Shown here one piece after another: positions 37,463 to 46,712 of a stretch of 64,000 nucleotides of DNA. The position numbers and the translations under genes are program-made. How positions within the stretch are numbered: position 1 is the first letter of the stretch; each line of letters opens with the position of its first letter. Source of the DNA: Pseudomonas protegens (GTDB lineage Bacteria; Pseudomonadota; Gammaproteobacteria; Pseudomonadales; Pseudomonadaceae); assembly GCF_003363755.1 (NCBI RefSeq), contig NZ_CP031396.1:558001-622000 (forward strand). The letters run 5' to 3'. The notes beneath the pieces were generated by a model. The model searched no databases and had not been told where the DNA came from. It was given only the letters and a program-made list of their open reading frames with translations.

Positions 37463-38314
37463 TCAATTCTCCCGGCCTTCGAGCAACGATGCCGGTTTGC
37501 CAGGAATATCGGCCCAGCCGCTTCGGGCATAGGCTCCCGGGGAGCAGCCGGCGAATGCCTGGAACTCCCGGGTGAAGTGGCTCTGGTCGCTGTAGCCGCA
37601 CAGCACCGCAACCTGCACCAGCTCCAGCGCCGGTAGCGATTCCAGCAACTGCTGGGCGCGAGCAAAACGAATATGCCGGGCGCAGGCTTTGGGCCCTTGT
37701 CCCAGATGGGCCTTGAAGCGACTGGCGAAATGCCGTCCGCTGCAGCCGGCCTGCTGACTCAGATCACCGATCGAGGTACCGCCAGCGCTTCGCTGCAGTT
37801 CCTCCCAGGCCCGGCGCAGCATCTCGGGCAACTCACGGCGCGAGTTCTGCAAACGCTCGGCAAGAAAGGTTTCGACCCGCTGCAATCGACTCGTCCAGCA
37901 AGGGTTTTCTTCCAGTGCCTCGACCAACAAGCACACCGACGTGCCCCACAGTTCCCGCAGATCCAGCCAAGGGCTGGCAAGCACTTGGCCATCACCCTGA
38001 AACAGGCGGTACGCGGCCCAGGGCGGTAGCTCCACCTCGATGCATGAATGCACACCGCTCTGCTCGACGATCACCGGAGCTGCCGGGCGGCTCACCACGA
38101 ACGCCTGGCACCGCTCCTCGCGCCCATTGGCGGCGAGCCCGTAGGGGGACGCCAGCCCGATGACCAGCTTGACCTGTGGCTGCGCGACCTCAAGCCGCCG
38201 CACGGTGCCCGGCAGTGTCTCGCTGAAGCCGTACAAGCGACCGCCCCAGGGCCGCAGCCTGATGGCATCAAACCCTGTGACGCAGTGCGAAACAGAGAAA
38301 GGCTGCATTGGCAT
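37463..38314 (-). CDS. AraC-family regulator with DUF6597-like sensor
   Basis: The product is 283 residues. The C-terminal third is a two-HTH AraC domain (SIGDLSQQAGCSGRHFASRF, then LVQVAVLCGYSDQSHFTREF). The N-terminal part (LRPWGGRLYGFSE to about WAAYRLFQG) resembles the DUF6597 sensor found in this subgroup; that label is from memory. ATG at 38314 was chosen because GGAG lies upstream; a TTG at 38329 would add five residues. It probably controls the VOC gene just downstream on the same strand. The ligand is unknown. Confidence 0.85.
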   Translation of the reverse strand: MPMQPFSVSHCVTGFDAIRLRPWGGRLYGFSETLPGTVRRLEVAQPQVKLVIGLASPYGLAANGREERCQAFVVSRPAAPVIVEQSGVHSCIEVELPPWAAYRLFQGDGQVLASPWLDLRELWGTSVCLLVEALEENPCWTSRLQRVETFLAERLQNSRRELPEMLRRAWEELQRSAGGTSIGDLSQQAGCSGRHFASRFKAHLGQGPKACARHIRFARAQQLLESLPALELVQVAVLCGYSDQSHFTREFQAFAGCSPGAYARSGWADIPGKPASLLEGREN

Positions 38315-38528
38315 CGAACTCACTCCCAATAGTGATCATGGTTGACCAGCTGAAGCATAAGCGACCCGCGCCGCTGGGCCATGGGCCACCTCCTGCATCT
38401 GTAGGATGGCGGTGGCCGGCCAAGCCATCGATACTCGCACCAGGCCCTGCCCACGTCCCCCAGGCGTAATGGTCCTCAACCCCTTCCGTGACGAAAACAA
38501 TAACAACGTCGCACAGAGGTACAGACCC

Positions 38529-39506
38529 ATGAACCGACTCGATCACGCTCCGGCCAGCCTGTTGCAGGCCTTCAGCGAGCTGACCCTGGAACTGCAGCAA
38601 CTGGCGCAGAACAAGGACATCGAAAACCTTCACCAGCATGCCCTGGCGCGCATCTGCAAACTCTTGCCCTTCGACAGTGCCTGGTGGGGCCGCGCCGCAT
38701 TGGTCGACGGCTTGCCGGATGAACACAGTTGCTACCTGTACCGCCTGCCACCGAGCTACCTGGCGGACTGGCAATCGATCCGCCACATCGACGTCACCGT
38801 GAACCGGGTGCACGAAGTGCCGGGACGGGCGGTGATCGTCGACATGGCCGATCCGCACAACGGCCCCGGACTCAACTGGCTGGGGCGCCAGTACAACATC
38901 GGCGAGCTGCTATGCGTGGTGCACATCGATCCCCATACCCAACTGAGCAACCACCTGGCCCTGTACCGTGCCCCTGGCGCCCCGGCCTTTACCCGGGACG
39001 ACTGCCATGTGCTGAACAACCTGATGCTGCACCTGGTGGCAGCGGTGTCGGCCAATCAGATCCGCACCCTGGTGGCCATGCGCGAGAAACTCACCCGCCC
39101 GCGCAATCTGGCCCTGGCCGTGTGCGACCAGCGCGGTGTGCTGCAGTGCGCCGAGCGCGGTTTTGTCGATCTGCTGCTGCATGAATGGCCGCAGTGGAAC
39201 GGTCCGCAACTGCCCATGAAGCTCGATGGCAACGGTTTCGAGGGCAAGCGCCTGCAGATCGACTGCTCGGCCGTGGGCGACCTGTACCTGCTGGCGGCCC
39301 GCAGCCGCAGCCTGCTGCCCAAGCTCAGCCCCCGGGAAAACGCCGTCGCCCAGTGCTTCGGTGATGGCAAGACCTACAAGGAAGTGGCTCGGGACCTGGG
39401 TATGTCGCCCAACACCGTGCGCCATCACATCCGCGCCATCTACAGCAAGCTCGGGGTCAAGGACAAGGCGCGCATCGCCCAGTTGCTCCACGCCCCGCCC
39501 GACTGA
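38529..39506 (+). CDS. LuxR-type helix-turn-helix regulator
   Basis: The product is 325 residues. The C-terminal LuxR-type HTH is clear (LSPRENAVAQCFGDGKTYKE, then ARDLGMSPNTVRHHIRAIYS). The N-terminal 240 residues form an unrecognised, perhaps GAF-like, sensor domain (LLPFDSAWWGRAALVDGL). No LuxI-type synthase is nearby, so it is unlikely to be a quorum-sensing receptor. It directly precedes, on the same strand, a channel, an MFS transporter and a deacetylase, which it probably regulates. ATG at 38529 follows AGAGGT; an upstream in-frame extension to 38406 lacks a ribosome site. Confidence 0.85.
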   Translation: MNRLDHAPASLLQAFSELTLELQQLAQNKDIENLHQHALARICKLLPFDSAWWGRAALVDGLPDEHSCYLYRLPPSYLADWQSIRHIDVTVNRVHEVPGRAVIVDMADPHNGPGLNWLGRQYNIGELLCVVHIDPHTQLSNHLALYRAPGAPAFTRDDCHVLNNLMLHLVAAVSANQIRTLVAMREKLTRPRNLALAVCDQRGVLQCAERGFVDLLLHEWPQWNGPQLPMKLDGNGFEGKRLQIDCSAVGDLYLLAARSRSLLPKLSPRENAVAQCFGDGKTYKEVARDLGMSPNTVRHHIRAIYSKLGVKDKARIAQLLHAPPD

Positions 39507-39642
39507 CCCCACCCCCTGACCTGCGCTGATTTACGCCGTCGTATTTGACGGCCACGGGCAGCCTTTGCCCTTTTTCTGCCCCACTGCCGTGTGCCGGCGA
39601 GCCCTTCGCCGAACAACAACTCCAACAAGAGACGCACCGCCC

Positions 39643-40515
39643 ATGACAAGGCTCATTACCCGCACCACCCTGGCCCTGGCTGGCACCCTGGCCAGCCTGT
39701 CGCTCAACGCCGCGGACCTCAACGCCCGGGACTTCTTCGCCGCCCCCGTGGGCACCCGCCTGGGGGTGCTGTACCTCCCGGCCACCCGTGCCGGCGACTT
39801 TCACGGCCCGGCCGACAGCAGCGGCAAGGCCGAGCTGCGAGTCAATGCCATGGCCTACCGCCAGGTGTTCTTCAGCGACCTGTGCGGCACCCTGTGCACC
39901 CCACAGTTCATCGTGCCCTTCGCCGACATCAGCGCTCGCTTGCCCGGCGCCGAACGCCATACCGGAGAGAGCGGTTTCGGTGATCCTCAGGTGGGGGGCA
40001 CGCTGTTTTTCATCAACCAGCCGCAAACCCGCACCTACAGCGGCCTGTTGACCCTGGTCACGCTGCCGCTGGGCGAGTACCACAGCCGCAACCCGGACGT
40101 CTCCCCGGGGGCCAATCGCTGGGGCGCGACCTTTGTCTACAACTACACCCAGGGCCTGGGGGAAAAATGGGTGCTGGAGGCCAACCTCGAAGCCCAGTTG
40201 TACGGCACCAACGACGACTATTTCGGCAGCGACCTGAAACAGGACCCGCTCTATCGCCTGCAAGCCTTCGCCTCCTACGACTTCACCCCTGCGACCTACG
40301 GCGCCCTGCGCCTGATCCACGCCGATGGCGGCGAACTGCGGATCAACGACCGACGGATCAACGACACCCACAAGCGCTACACCCAGGCCGGATTCGAGGT
40401 CGGGCACTGGCTGGACAAGCGCAATCAGCTGATGTTCAGCCTGTCGCAGAACGTCGCCACCGATAACGGTTTTGCCGGCACCGACGCCTTGATGCGCCTG
40501 GTCCACGTGTTCTGA
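39643..40515 (+). CDS. Outer-membrane channel, phenol MetA-degradation family
   Basis: This 290-residue outer-membrane beta-barrel protein has a signal peptide (LITRTTLALAGTLASLSLNA, mature part from about ADLNARDFFAAP). Its amphipathic strands match the Phenol_MetA_deg/transporter family, and it ends in the aromatic LVHVF expected for barrel insertion. Such proteins are encoded in aromatic-catabolic clusters and are thought to admit hydrophobic or small aromatic substrates. It is 136 bp after the LuxR-type regulator gene and 24 bp before an MFS gene, consistent with a two-step import route. Confidence 0.83.
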   Translation: MTRLITRTTLALAGTLASLSLNAADLNARDFFAAPVGTRLGVLYLPATRAGDFHGPADSSGKAELRVNAMAYRQVFFSDLCGTLCTPQFIVPFADISARLPGAERHTGESGFGDPQVGGTLFFINQPQTRTYSGLLTLVTLPLGEYHSRNPDVSPGANRWGATFVYNYTQGLGEKWVLEANLEAQLYGTNDDYFGSDLKQDPLYRLQAFASYDFTPATYGALRLIHADGGELRINDRRINDTHKRYTQAGFEVGHWLDKRNQLMFSLSQNVATDNGFAGTDALMRLVHVF

Positions 40516-40539
40516 ACCCCTTGTCTTTGGAGCCTGTCC

Positions 40540-41730
40540 ATGAACACCCAGAACGCCGTTTTGAGCGCCACCGCGCCAGCTGCTCGCCACCCCCAGGGGC
40601 TGCTGGCCGCCATCGTGCTGTTCGCCGCCATCACTCCCGCGGTACTGCTGATGGCCCCGGCCATCGCCGCCCAACTGGCCAGCCAGTGGCACTTGAGCCC
40701 CACACAGATCGGCGACCTGTTCTCCGCCGAACTGGGAGCCATGAGCCTGGCTACGTTGCCGGCCATCTGGTGGCTGAAACACATCGACTGGCGGCGCGCC
40801 GCACTGTGCAGCGCCGTGCTGTTCATCGTTGCCAACCTGCTGTCGATGCTGGCCCACGACTATTCATTGTTGCTGATGGCGCGCTTTGGCAGCGCCCTGG
40901 CCGGCGGCTCGCTGATGATCATCTGCCTGGCCAGCGCCGCCGCCAGCCCCAGTCCCAGCCGGGCCTACGGCTTCTGGGTGATGGGCCAACTGGTGCTGGG
41001 CGCGGTCGGCCTGAGCCTGTTGCCCATGCTCTTCCAACGCTTCGGCCTGGGCGCCTGCTACCTGATCCTGGCGCTGCTGATGACCCTGTGCCTGCCCCTG
41101 GCCCGCTGTTTTCCAGCAGGCGCTGCGCGCCCGGCCGCCGATGCCGCGCAAGCCCCAGCGATCTCCTGGCTCAAGGCGAGCCTGGGAATACTCGGCATTC
41201 TCACCTTCTACATCAGCCTCAGCGGGGTCTGGACCTTCATCGGCGCCATCGGCAGCCAGTCCGGCCTCTCGGCGCAGACCAACGGCGACATCCTGGCCAT
41301 CGCCACCTTGATGGGCATCGTCGGCGCGTTGTGCGCCACCCTGTTCGGTGACCGCCTGCCTCGCAGCGCCCTGCTCCTGCTGGGCTACGGCCTGATGGCG
41401 GGCTCGGTGCTGGCGCTTCTGGGCCAGCCGCAGCTGGCGCGCTTCGCGCTGGCGGCGCTGGTGTTCAAGTTCACCTGGACCTTCATCCTGCCGCTGATCC
41501 TGGCGCGCATGGCCGAGATGGATCGCAGCGGGCGCTTGATGAACGCCTCCAATCTGGTGATCAGCGCCGGCCTGGCCATAGGCCCGACCCTGGCCGGGCG
41601 CCTGATCGAAAGCAGCGGCGGCTTCCAGGGCCTGTTGCTGGGGGGGGCCGTCATCACTTTGCTGTCCCTGGCGCTGGTACTCAGTTGCCGGCCCGCCCTC
41701 CAGGCCCCTTCCCAGCCCCAGGGGCGATGA
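40540..41730 (+). CDS. MFS transporter of the deacetylase module
   Basis: This 396-residue protein has twelve predicted membrane helices and the MFS duplication. The first helices are LLAAIVLFAAITPAVLLMAP and IGDLFSAELGAMSLATLPAI. It lacks the DR-G sugar-acid signature seen in KguT and HpaX and looks more like the YbfB/arabinose-efflux type. It lies 24 bp after the outer-membrane channel gene and 62 bp before the deacetylase gene, so it is probably in the same transcript. The direction of transport and the substrate are unknown. Confidence 0.85.
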   Translation: MNTQNAVLSATAPAARHPQGLLAAIVLFAAITPAVLLMAPAIAAQLASQWHLSPTQIGDLFSAELGAMSLATLPAIWWLKHIDWRRAALCSAVLFIVANLLSMLAHDYSLLLMARFGSALAGGSLMIICLASAAASPSPSRAYGFWVMGQLVLGAVGLSLLPMLFQRFGLGACYLILALLMTLCLPLARCFPAGAARPAADAAQAPAISWLKASLGILGILTFYISLSGVWTFIGAIGSQSGLSAQTNGDILAIATLMGIVGALCATLFGDRLPRSALLLLGYGLMAGSVLALLGQPQLARFALAALVFKFTWTFILPLILARMAEMDRSGRLMNASNLVISAGLAIGPTLAGRLIESSGGFQGLLLGGAVITLLSLALVLSCRPALQAPSQPQGR

Positions 41731-41792
41731 CGGCCAGCGGGCAGCGCCGCCGCGTCCTTGAACAACACTTTCCTTGAAAAATGGATATCACC

Positions 41793-42914
41793 ATGACCTG
41801 TAGAACGGCTTTTTTCTTCGATGAACGCTGCCTGTGGCACAGCGGCAGCCCCCACGTCCTGACGCTCCCGGTAGGCGGCTGGGTCCAGCCGCCGTCTGCC
41901 GCGGGGCATGCTGAATCACCGGAAACCAAGCGCCGGCTGAAAAGCCTGATGGATGTCTGCGGCCTGACCCGTCAGTTGCATCTGCGCAGTGCCCCTGCGG
42001 CCACCGAGGACGATCTGCTACGGGTCCACAGTGCCGCCTACCTGCAACGTTTCAAGGCCTTGAGCGATGCCGGCGGTGGTCAACTGGGCGACGAGGCGCC
42101 TGTGGGACCCGGCAGCTATGAAATCGCCAAGCTGTCCGCCGGGCTGGCCCTGGCCGCCGTGGACGCCGTGCTCAGCGGTGAAGCCGACAACGCCTACTCG
42201 CTGTCCCGTCCACCGGGACACCACTGCACCCGCGACCAGGCCATGGGCTTCTGCTTCCTGGCCAACATCGCCATTGCCATCGAGGCCGCCAAGGTCCGCC
42301 ATGGCCTGGGCAAGGTAGCGGTCATCGACTGGGACGTGCACCACGGCAACGGCACCCAGTCGATCTACGAAGAGCGGGCCGACGTGTTGACCCTGTCCCT
42401 GCACCAGGACGGCTGCTTTCCACCGGGTTACGGCGGTGAGCACGACCGTGGCCGCGGCGCTGGGCTGGGCTGCAACATCAACATCCCGCTGCTGCCCGGT
42501 GGTGGCCATGATGCCTACCTGTACGCCATGCAGCGCATCGTGGTGCCGGCCCTGGAACGCTTCGAGCCCGAGCTGATCATCGTCGCCTGCGGCTACGACG
42601 CCAACGCCGTGGACCCATTGGCGCGGATGCTGCTGCACAGCGACTCCTTCCGCGAGATGACCCAGTGCCTGCGCGACGCTGCCGAACGCCTGTGCCGGGG
42701 ACGCCTGGTACTGGTGCACGAAGGCGGCTACTCCGAGGCCTATGTGCCTTTTTGCGGGCTGGCGACCCTGGAAGCACTGTCGGGCATCCGTACTGCGGTG
42801 CAGGACCCGATGCTGGAGTTCGTGCGCCTGCAGCAGCCCAAGCAGGACTTCACGGCCTTTCAGCGCCAGTTGCTGGACCGTCAGGCCGTGGCCATAGCGA
42901 CCGCCGCTCGCTGA
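41793..42914 (+). CDS. Class II histone-deacetylase-family amidohydrolase
   Basis: This 373-residue zinc amidohydrolase is of the acetylpolyamine amidohydrolase/HDAC class II family. Every catalytic element is present: the His pair H143-H144 in RPPGHHCTRDQAMGF, zinc ligands D181 and H183 in IDWDVHHGNGTQ, D269 in ACGYDANAVDP, and the transition-state tyrosine Y313 in VHEGGYSEAY. In bacteria such enzymes remove acetyl groups from acetylated polyamines or other small amides. The ATG at 41793 is preferred (GGA at good distance); an ATG at 41781 would add MDIT. The neighbouring channel and MFS genes suggest that the amide is taken up and used as a nutrient, which is inference. Confidence 0.92.
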   Translation: MTCRTAFFFDERCLWHSGSPHVLTLPVGGWVQPPSAAGHAESPETKRRLKSLMDVCGLTRQLHLRSAPAATEDDLLRVHSAAYLQRFKALSDAGGGQLGDEAPVGPGSYEIAKLSAGLALAAVDAVLSGEADNAYSLSRPPGHHCTRDQAMGFCFLANIAIAIEAAKVRHGLGKVAVIDWDVHHGNGTQSIYEERADVLTLSLHQDGCFPPGYGGEHDRGRGAGLGCNINIPLLPGGGHDAYLYAMQRIVVPALERFEPELIIVACGYDANAVDPLARMLLHSDSFREMTQCLRDAAERLCRGRLVLVHEGGYSEAYVPFCGLATLEALSGIRTAVQDPMLEFVRLQQPKQDFTAFQRQLLDRQAVAIATAAR

Positions 42915-43319
42915 CCCGCCCGGCGCCCTCCCAGGGCTGATGTTCAGCGGCCTGACGCCGGACATCAGCCACTGCCTGCCTTATCAGCTCTCGCACGCGT
43001 TATTGCGCCACGCCAATGGCCGCGGCCCGAGCCCCGTCCCCCCGCTCCTCTGCCTGCTGCCTCGCGCAGCCCTCCGGCACATTCGCCCTGACGATGGCCA
43101 AAGGTTTTCTATTCTCTCCTCAATAACCTGACCCACGGGTCCGTTTTTTCGCCGTTCACCCCAGGAAGAACTCTCGCGTGCCGTAGCAACGCGCCTTTGC
43201 CTTCGGGATCGGGTGTGTCGTGCGCCGGGGCCTGTCCGTCTGCTTGCCCGCTATCCCCGGTTGCCGGGATTTCCCACTGATCGGGGGCTTGCCTATCCGC
43301 TGAGACAGAGGAGATGTCC
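42915..43319. other. Gene-free gap after the deacetylase gene
   Basis: This 405-bp stretch has no convincing coding frame. It contains an interrupted hairpin GCTGATGT/ACATCAGC (42936-42943 with 42962-42969) soon after the deacetylase stop, and a small GACC-CACG-GGTC stem followed by CGTTTTTT near 43130-43148. Either could end transcription, but neither is a textbook terminator. Confidence 0.4.
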
Positions 43320-43580
43320 ATGGACCGCAAGACCAAGCAATACCTCGACGAGATCTACTTCTGGCAGAGGGCCCGCGCCCGCCTGTTGCAGCAAGCGGCA
43401 CAACTTCACGAACCTCCCCCCGGCCCAAGGGAAACCACCGTAGCCGATACCGCCAAGGAAGCGCTGGACGATCTGTTGCACAGCTGCGGCCTGGCCGCAC
43501 TGCGTCGCGGTTCCGAACAGGCTGCGCCACCCGGGCACGGGTCCGCCGGGAGCACGCCGCCGACGGAACCGGCGGACTGA
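43320..43580 (+). CDS. Small hypothetical protein
   Basis: The product is 86 residues, starting MDRKTKQYLDEIYFWQRARA, mostly helical and charged, with a Pro/Gly/Ser-rich disordered tail. GAGGAG sits 6 bases before the ATG at 43320; an ATG at 43314 lies too close to the ribosome site. The frame has ordinary Pseudomonas codon use. It has no signal peptide, membrane helix or recognised domain. It is convergent with the AraC-type regulator gene and is not obviously tied to either catabolic module. Confidence 0.6.
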   Translation: MDRKTKQYLDEIYFWQRARARLLQQAAQLHEPPPGPRETTVADTAKEALDDLLHSCGLAALRRGSEQAAPPGHGSAGSTPPTEPAD

Positions 43581-43602
43581 AGCACCGCGGGCAATGCCCT
43601 GG

Positions 43603-44571
43603 CTATAACGGCTCCAGGGCCCGGGCCTCACTGGGTGTCTGCTGATAACGGGCCTTGAACGCCCGGGCAAAATGCGCCTGGCTGACAAAGCCATGACGGT
43701 AGGCGATTTCACTGATGTCCAGGCTTGCCCCCTGGCTGCTGCAAAGCAGCTGGCGGGCCTGCTGCAGGCGTTTTTCCAGGATGAAGCGGCTGGGCACGGT
43801 GTTCTCCATGGCGAACAGCCGGGCCAGGTGCCGGGTAGAAATGCCGGTCTGGGCCGCGACCCGTTCGCAGCTCAGGGCCGGGTCCCCCAACTGTTCATGA
43901 ATGCACTGTTTGGCCGCCAGCAGGTAGGAAGCACTCAGGGCATTGATGGGCCGTTCTCCAACCTGCCCGGCGATGATGCTGGCCAGCAGTTCGAAGGCCT
44001 GTTCCTGGTAGGTCTCGGCCTCGCCACACAGCGGCTGCTGGAAAAACGTCCGGGTGCGCTCGCCAAGGGTGCGCAACAGCAAGCGCTGAACTGCGCTGTG
44101 CACGCTGATCTTCAGCGTCCGGTCGAAACGCTTCAGGCAGCGCTCGGCAAACTGCTCCTGGGGAATGTCGAAAATGAACTGGCGCATCGCCCCGCAGAAG
44201 CCGAACAGGTAAGGCTTGTCGGTGCGGTAGACCACCAGCTCCCCAGGTTCCAGCACCTGACAGGCGCCGTCCTGATAGAAGAACGAACCGCTGCCGGTGA
44301 CCAGGGACACGAAGATCGAATCCTTGGGTACACCGCGGATCATCGACGTATCGCGTTCCACCACGTGTTCATTGCCCACGATGCGCGCCAGGCGCATGGC
44401 CCCCAACTGCAGGTTGTCCTGGCGGGCGGTGAAACCGTCGTCGGCGTAGGAGTTGCACTTGAGCCCCACCAGGGTGCTGGCGTTGTAGTCCTCCCAGAAG
44501 CTCAGGCGGTGATCCGGGTCGACCGCCTGGGTGCTGGCGTGCCGGGTTTCGAGCAAGGCGCATGGAGACAT
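43603..44571 (-). CDS. AraC-family regulator of the cupin/ADH/GMC cluster
   Basis: The product is 322 residues. The N-terminal AraC-binding-like (FeaR-type) domain includes FWEDYNASTLVGLKCNSYAD and GSFFYQDGACQVLEPGELVV. The C-terminal double HTH is clear (CERVAAQTGISTRHLARLFA, ISEIAYRHGFVSQAHFARAF). Regulators with this layout commonly activate aromatic or amine catabolic operons. It is divergent from the cupin-MFS-ADH-porin-GMC genes with 307 bp between them, so it is the likely activator of that operon. The start at 44571 (MSPCALLE) has GAGAAG upstream. Confidence 0.87.
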   Translation of the reverse strand: MSPCALLETRHASTQAVDPDHRLSFWEDYNASTLVGLKCNSYADDGFTARQDNLQLGAMRLARIVGNEHVVERDTSMIRGVPKDSIFVSLVTGSGSFFYQDGACQVLEPGELVVYRTDKPYLFGFCGAMRQFIFDIPQEQFAERCLKRFDRTLKISVHSAVQRLLLRTLGERTRTFFQQPLCGEAETYQEQAFELLASIIAGQVGERPINALSASYLLAAKQCIHEQLGDPALSCERVAAQTGISTRHLARLFAMENTVPSRFILEKRLQQARQLLCSSQGASLDISEIAYRHGFVSQAHFARAFKARYQQTPSEARALEPL

Positions 44572-44878
44572 TGTTGTTCTTCTCATGGGCGGCTGGATAT
44601 TCCCCGGACGGCAAGGCTGTGTCCGGGCACCTGGGGCCGCATGATCTGCGGGCTGCGGCCATTCATTAACATCTGAACCATATAGCCTGTCAACTTGAAA
44701 CGCAGTGAGAGCCGTTCGCCGGAACCGCCTCGTCACCTCGCTATTTTCGGTAGGAAAAATTCCCGTCCGAAACAGACAACAAATCGGTCCGATTCAATCA
44801 AACCGGCGTCCAGCCGTGGGCCTAAAGTCGCCTCAGTCATCCCCATGACGCCCCCTATCACAACAATCGAGGTCGACC
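44572..44878. promoter_or_regulatory. Divergent promoter region of the cupin operon
   Basis: This 307-bp region lies between the AraC-type regulator gene and the cupin gene. It contains an AT-richer part around 44665-44700 (ATTCATTAACATCTG, ATATAGCCTGTC) and repeated CGGTCCGATT-like sequence near 44785-44800. I could not assign a promoter or AraC half-sites with confidence. Confidence 0.4.
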
Positions 44879-45412
44879 ATGCCTGAAGCCGCCACCCGTG
44901 AGTTCTGGAAAGACCTGCAGCCCATCGCCCACTGTTTCAAGCCTGATGCCAAGCCCGAGGTCTACCTGCCGAATGCCGCCAGCGACGACCTGAGCCTGTA
45001 CGTGCCCTTCACCGAAACCGTGTCGTCGCGACCGCTGTGGATTTCCCCCAGCGAGAACCGCTGGTGCGACATCCTCATGGCCCGCAGCGCCGGGCTGGTC
45101 AACCGCCACTACCACCCTCACGAAGTCTTCGCCTACACCCTGTCCGGCAAGTGGGGCTACCTGGAGCACGAATGGACGGCCAGCGCCGGCGACTTCGTCT
45201 ACGAAACCCCGGGCGAAGGCCACACCCTGGTGGCCTACGAGCACGAGCAACCGATGCGGGTGTTCTTCATCGTCAAGGGCCCTTTGATCTGGCTCGACCA
45301 ACAGGGTGAGCCCGACGGTTATTTCGACGTGCACTCCTACATCGCCCTGTGCCGCGAACACTACGAAAAGATCGGCCTGGGCGCGGCCCATATCGACACC
45401 CTGTTTCGCTGA
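44879..45412 (+). CDS. DAD-type cupin dioxygenase family protein
   Basis: This 177-residue cupin resembles 2,4'-dihydroxyacetophenone dioxygenase (DAD), which cleaves the C-C bond of an alpha-hydroxyketone with O2 to give a carboxylate and formate. The cupin metal motif is visible as NRHYHPHEVFAYTLSG with a later glutamate/histidine in YETPGEGHTLVAYEHEQ. It is the first gene of a five-gene run (cupin, MFS, Zn-ADH, porin, GMC). The family label is from sequence resemblance. Whether the native substrate is 2,4'-dihydroxyacetophenone or another hydroxyketone is unknown. Confidence 0.83.
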   Translation: MPEAATREFWKDLQPIAHCFKPDAKPEVYLPNAASDDLSLYVPFTETVSSRPLWISPSENRWCDILMARSAGLVNRHYHPHEVFAYTLSGKWGYLEHEWTASAGDFVYETPGEGHTLVAYEHEQPMRVFFIVKGPLIWLDQQGEPDGYFDVHSYIALCREHYEKIGLGAAHIDTLFR

Positions 45413-45446
45413 CCTGCGCCGCTCACACCTCCTTTGGAGAACCACC

Positions 45447-46712
45447 ATGGCTTATAAAAACAACAAGGCCAGTTACCAGAACACCTTGCTCGGGGTGCTG
45501 TTCCTGACCTTCGGCTTTGTCTTTTTCGATCGTCTGGCGCTGTCCTTCCTGTTCCCGTTCATGGCCGACGAACTGCAATTGAGCAACCGCCACCTGGGCA
45601 TGCTGTCGTCGGTGCTGGCCCTGGCCTGGGCGGTGTCCGGCGCCCTGGTGGGCGCCTGGTCGGACCGCCGTGGCGTGCGCAAGCCGCTGCTGATTGTCGC
45701 GGTGATCCTGTTTTCTCTGTGCTCGGCCCTCTCCGGGCTGGTCACCGGTTTCCTCAGCCTGCTGTTGTTTCGCGCCATCATGGGGCTGGCCGAAGGGCCA
45801 ATCCTGCCCTTGTCACAATCCTTGATGGTGGAGGCTTCATCGCCCCAGCGCCGGGGCCTGAACATGGGCCTGCTGCAAGGCTCGGCGGCCGGGCTGCTGG
45901 GGGCGGTGATCGGCCCGCCGCTGCTGATCGCCCTGGCCGAAGCCTATGGCTGGCGCCACGCTTTCATTCTCTCGCTGGTTCCCGGCCTGCTGATCGCCCT
46001 GCTGATCTGGCGCTACGTGCACCCGGACCCGCCACGGAGCGAATCCCGAACCAACGCCGCACCGAGCAAGGGCAGCGGACATCGGCTGGCCTTGCTGAAA
46101 AGCCGCAACATCGTGCTCTGCACCCTGATCAGCTGCGTGTTCCTGACCTGGTTCATCATTCTGATTTCCTTCACCCCGACCTTTCTGGTCAAGGTCCGCG
46201 ACTACAGCCCGGCCAGCATGGGCACGGTGATGAGCTGCCTGGGCGGCGCCTGGGTGCTCTGGGGCTTCGGCGTGCCGGCGATCTCCGATCGCATCGGCCG
46301 GCGACCGACCCTGGTGCTGTTCTCGCTGATCGCCGCCTGCTGCCCCATGGCCCTGCTCTATGCGTCTTCGCCCTGGATGCTCGGCGGGCTGATGCTGCTG
46401 ACCTACACCGGCCTGGGCTGCTTCACCCTGTTCATGGCCACCATTCCGGCGGAAACCGTGCCCCGTGAAGTCATGGCCACGGCCCTGGGCCTGATCATGG
46501 GCATCGGTGAACTGGTGGGCGGCTTCGTCGCCCCGACCATCGCCGGGTTCGCCGCCGACCGCTTCGGCCTGTCCATCGTCATGTGGATGTCCTGTGGCGG
46601 CGCCTTGCTGGCAGCGGTACTGGCGCTGTTTCTCAAGGAAACCGCTCCGGCGGTGCTGGCCCGTCAACAGCGCCAGCACACCTCCTCTGTCCTGCAAGGA
46701 AACCAGCCATGA
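45447..46712 (+). CDS. MFS transporter of the cupin operon
   Basis: This 421-residue permease has twelve predicted helices. It opens with LFLTFGFVFFDRLALSFLFP and the MFS loop motif GAWSDRRGVRKPLL between helices 2 and 3. The FDRLA segment resembles the anion:cation/aromatic-acid symporter branch. GGAGAACCACC precedes the ATG at 45447, and it overlaps the following Zn-dehydrogenase gene by 4 bp (ATGA), so the two are translationally coupled. It probably imports the substrate of the cluster; the substrate itself is unknown. Confidence 0.88.
   Translation: MAYKNNKASYQNTLLGVLFLTFGFVFFDRLALSFLFPFMADELQLSNRHLGMLSSVLALAWAVSGALVGAWSDRRGVRKPLLIVAVILFSLCSALSGLVTGFLSLLLFRAIMGLAEGPILPLSQSLMVEASSPQRRGLNMGLLQGSAAGLLGAVIGPPLLIALAEAYGWRHAFILSLVPGLLIALLIWRYVHPDPPRSESRTNAAPSKGSGHRLALLKSRNIVLCTLISCVFLTWFIILISFTPTFLVKVRDYSPASMGTVMSCLGGAWVLWGFGVPAISDRIGRRPTLVLFSLIAACCPMALLYASSPWMLGGLMLLTYTGLGCFTLFMATIPAETVPREVMATALGLIMGIGELVGGFVAPTIAGFAADRFGLSIVMWMSCGGALLAAVLALFLKETAPAVLARQQRQHTSSVLQGNQP

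Noticed and set aside
38529..39506. LuxR-type protein considered as a quorum-sensing receptor.
   Set aside because: The N-terminal part does not show the acyl-homoserine-lactone pocket pattern and no luxI-type gene is nearby; the context is catabolic.
42936..42969. Hairpin GCTGATGT/ACATCAGC after the deacetylase gene considered as a terminator.
   Set aside because: The stem is interrupted and no T run follows, so it is mentioned only as a feature of the gap.
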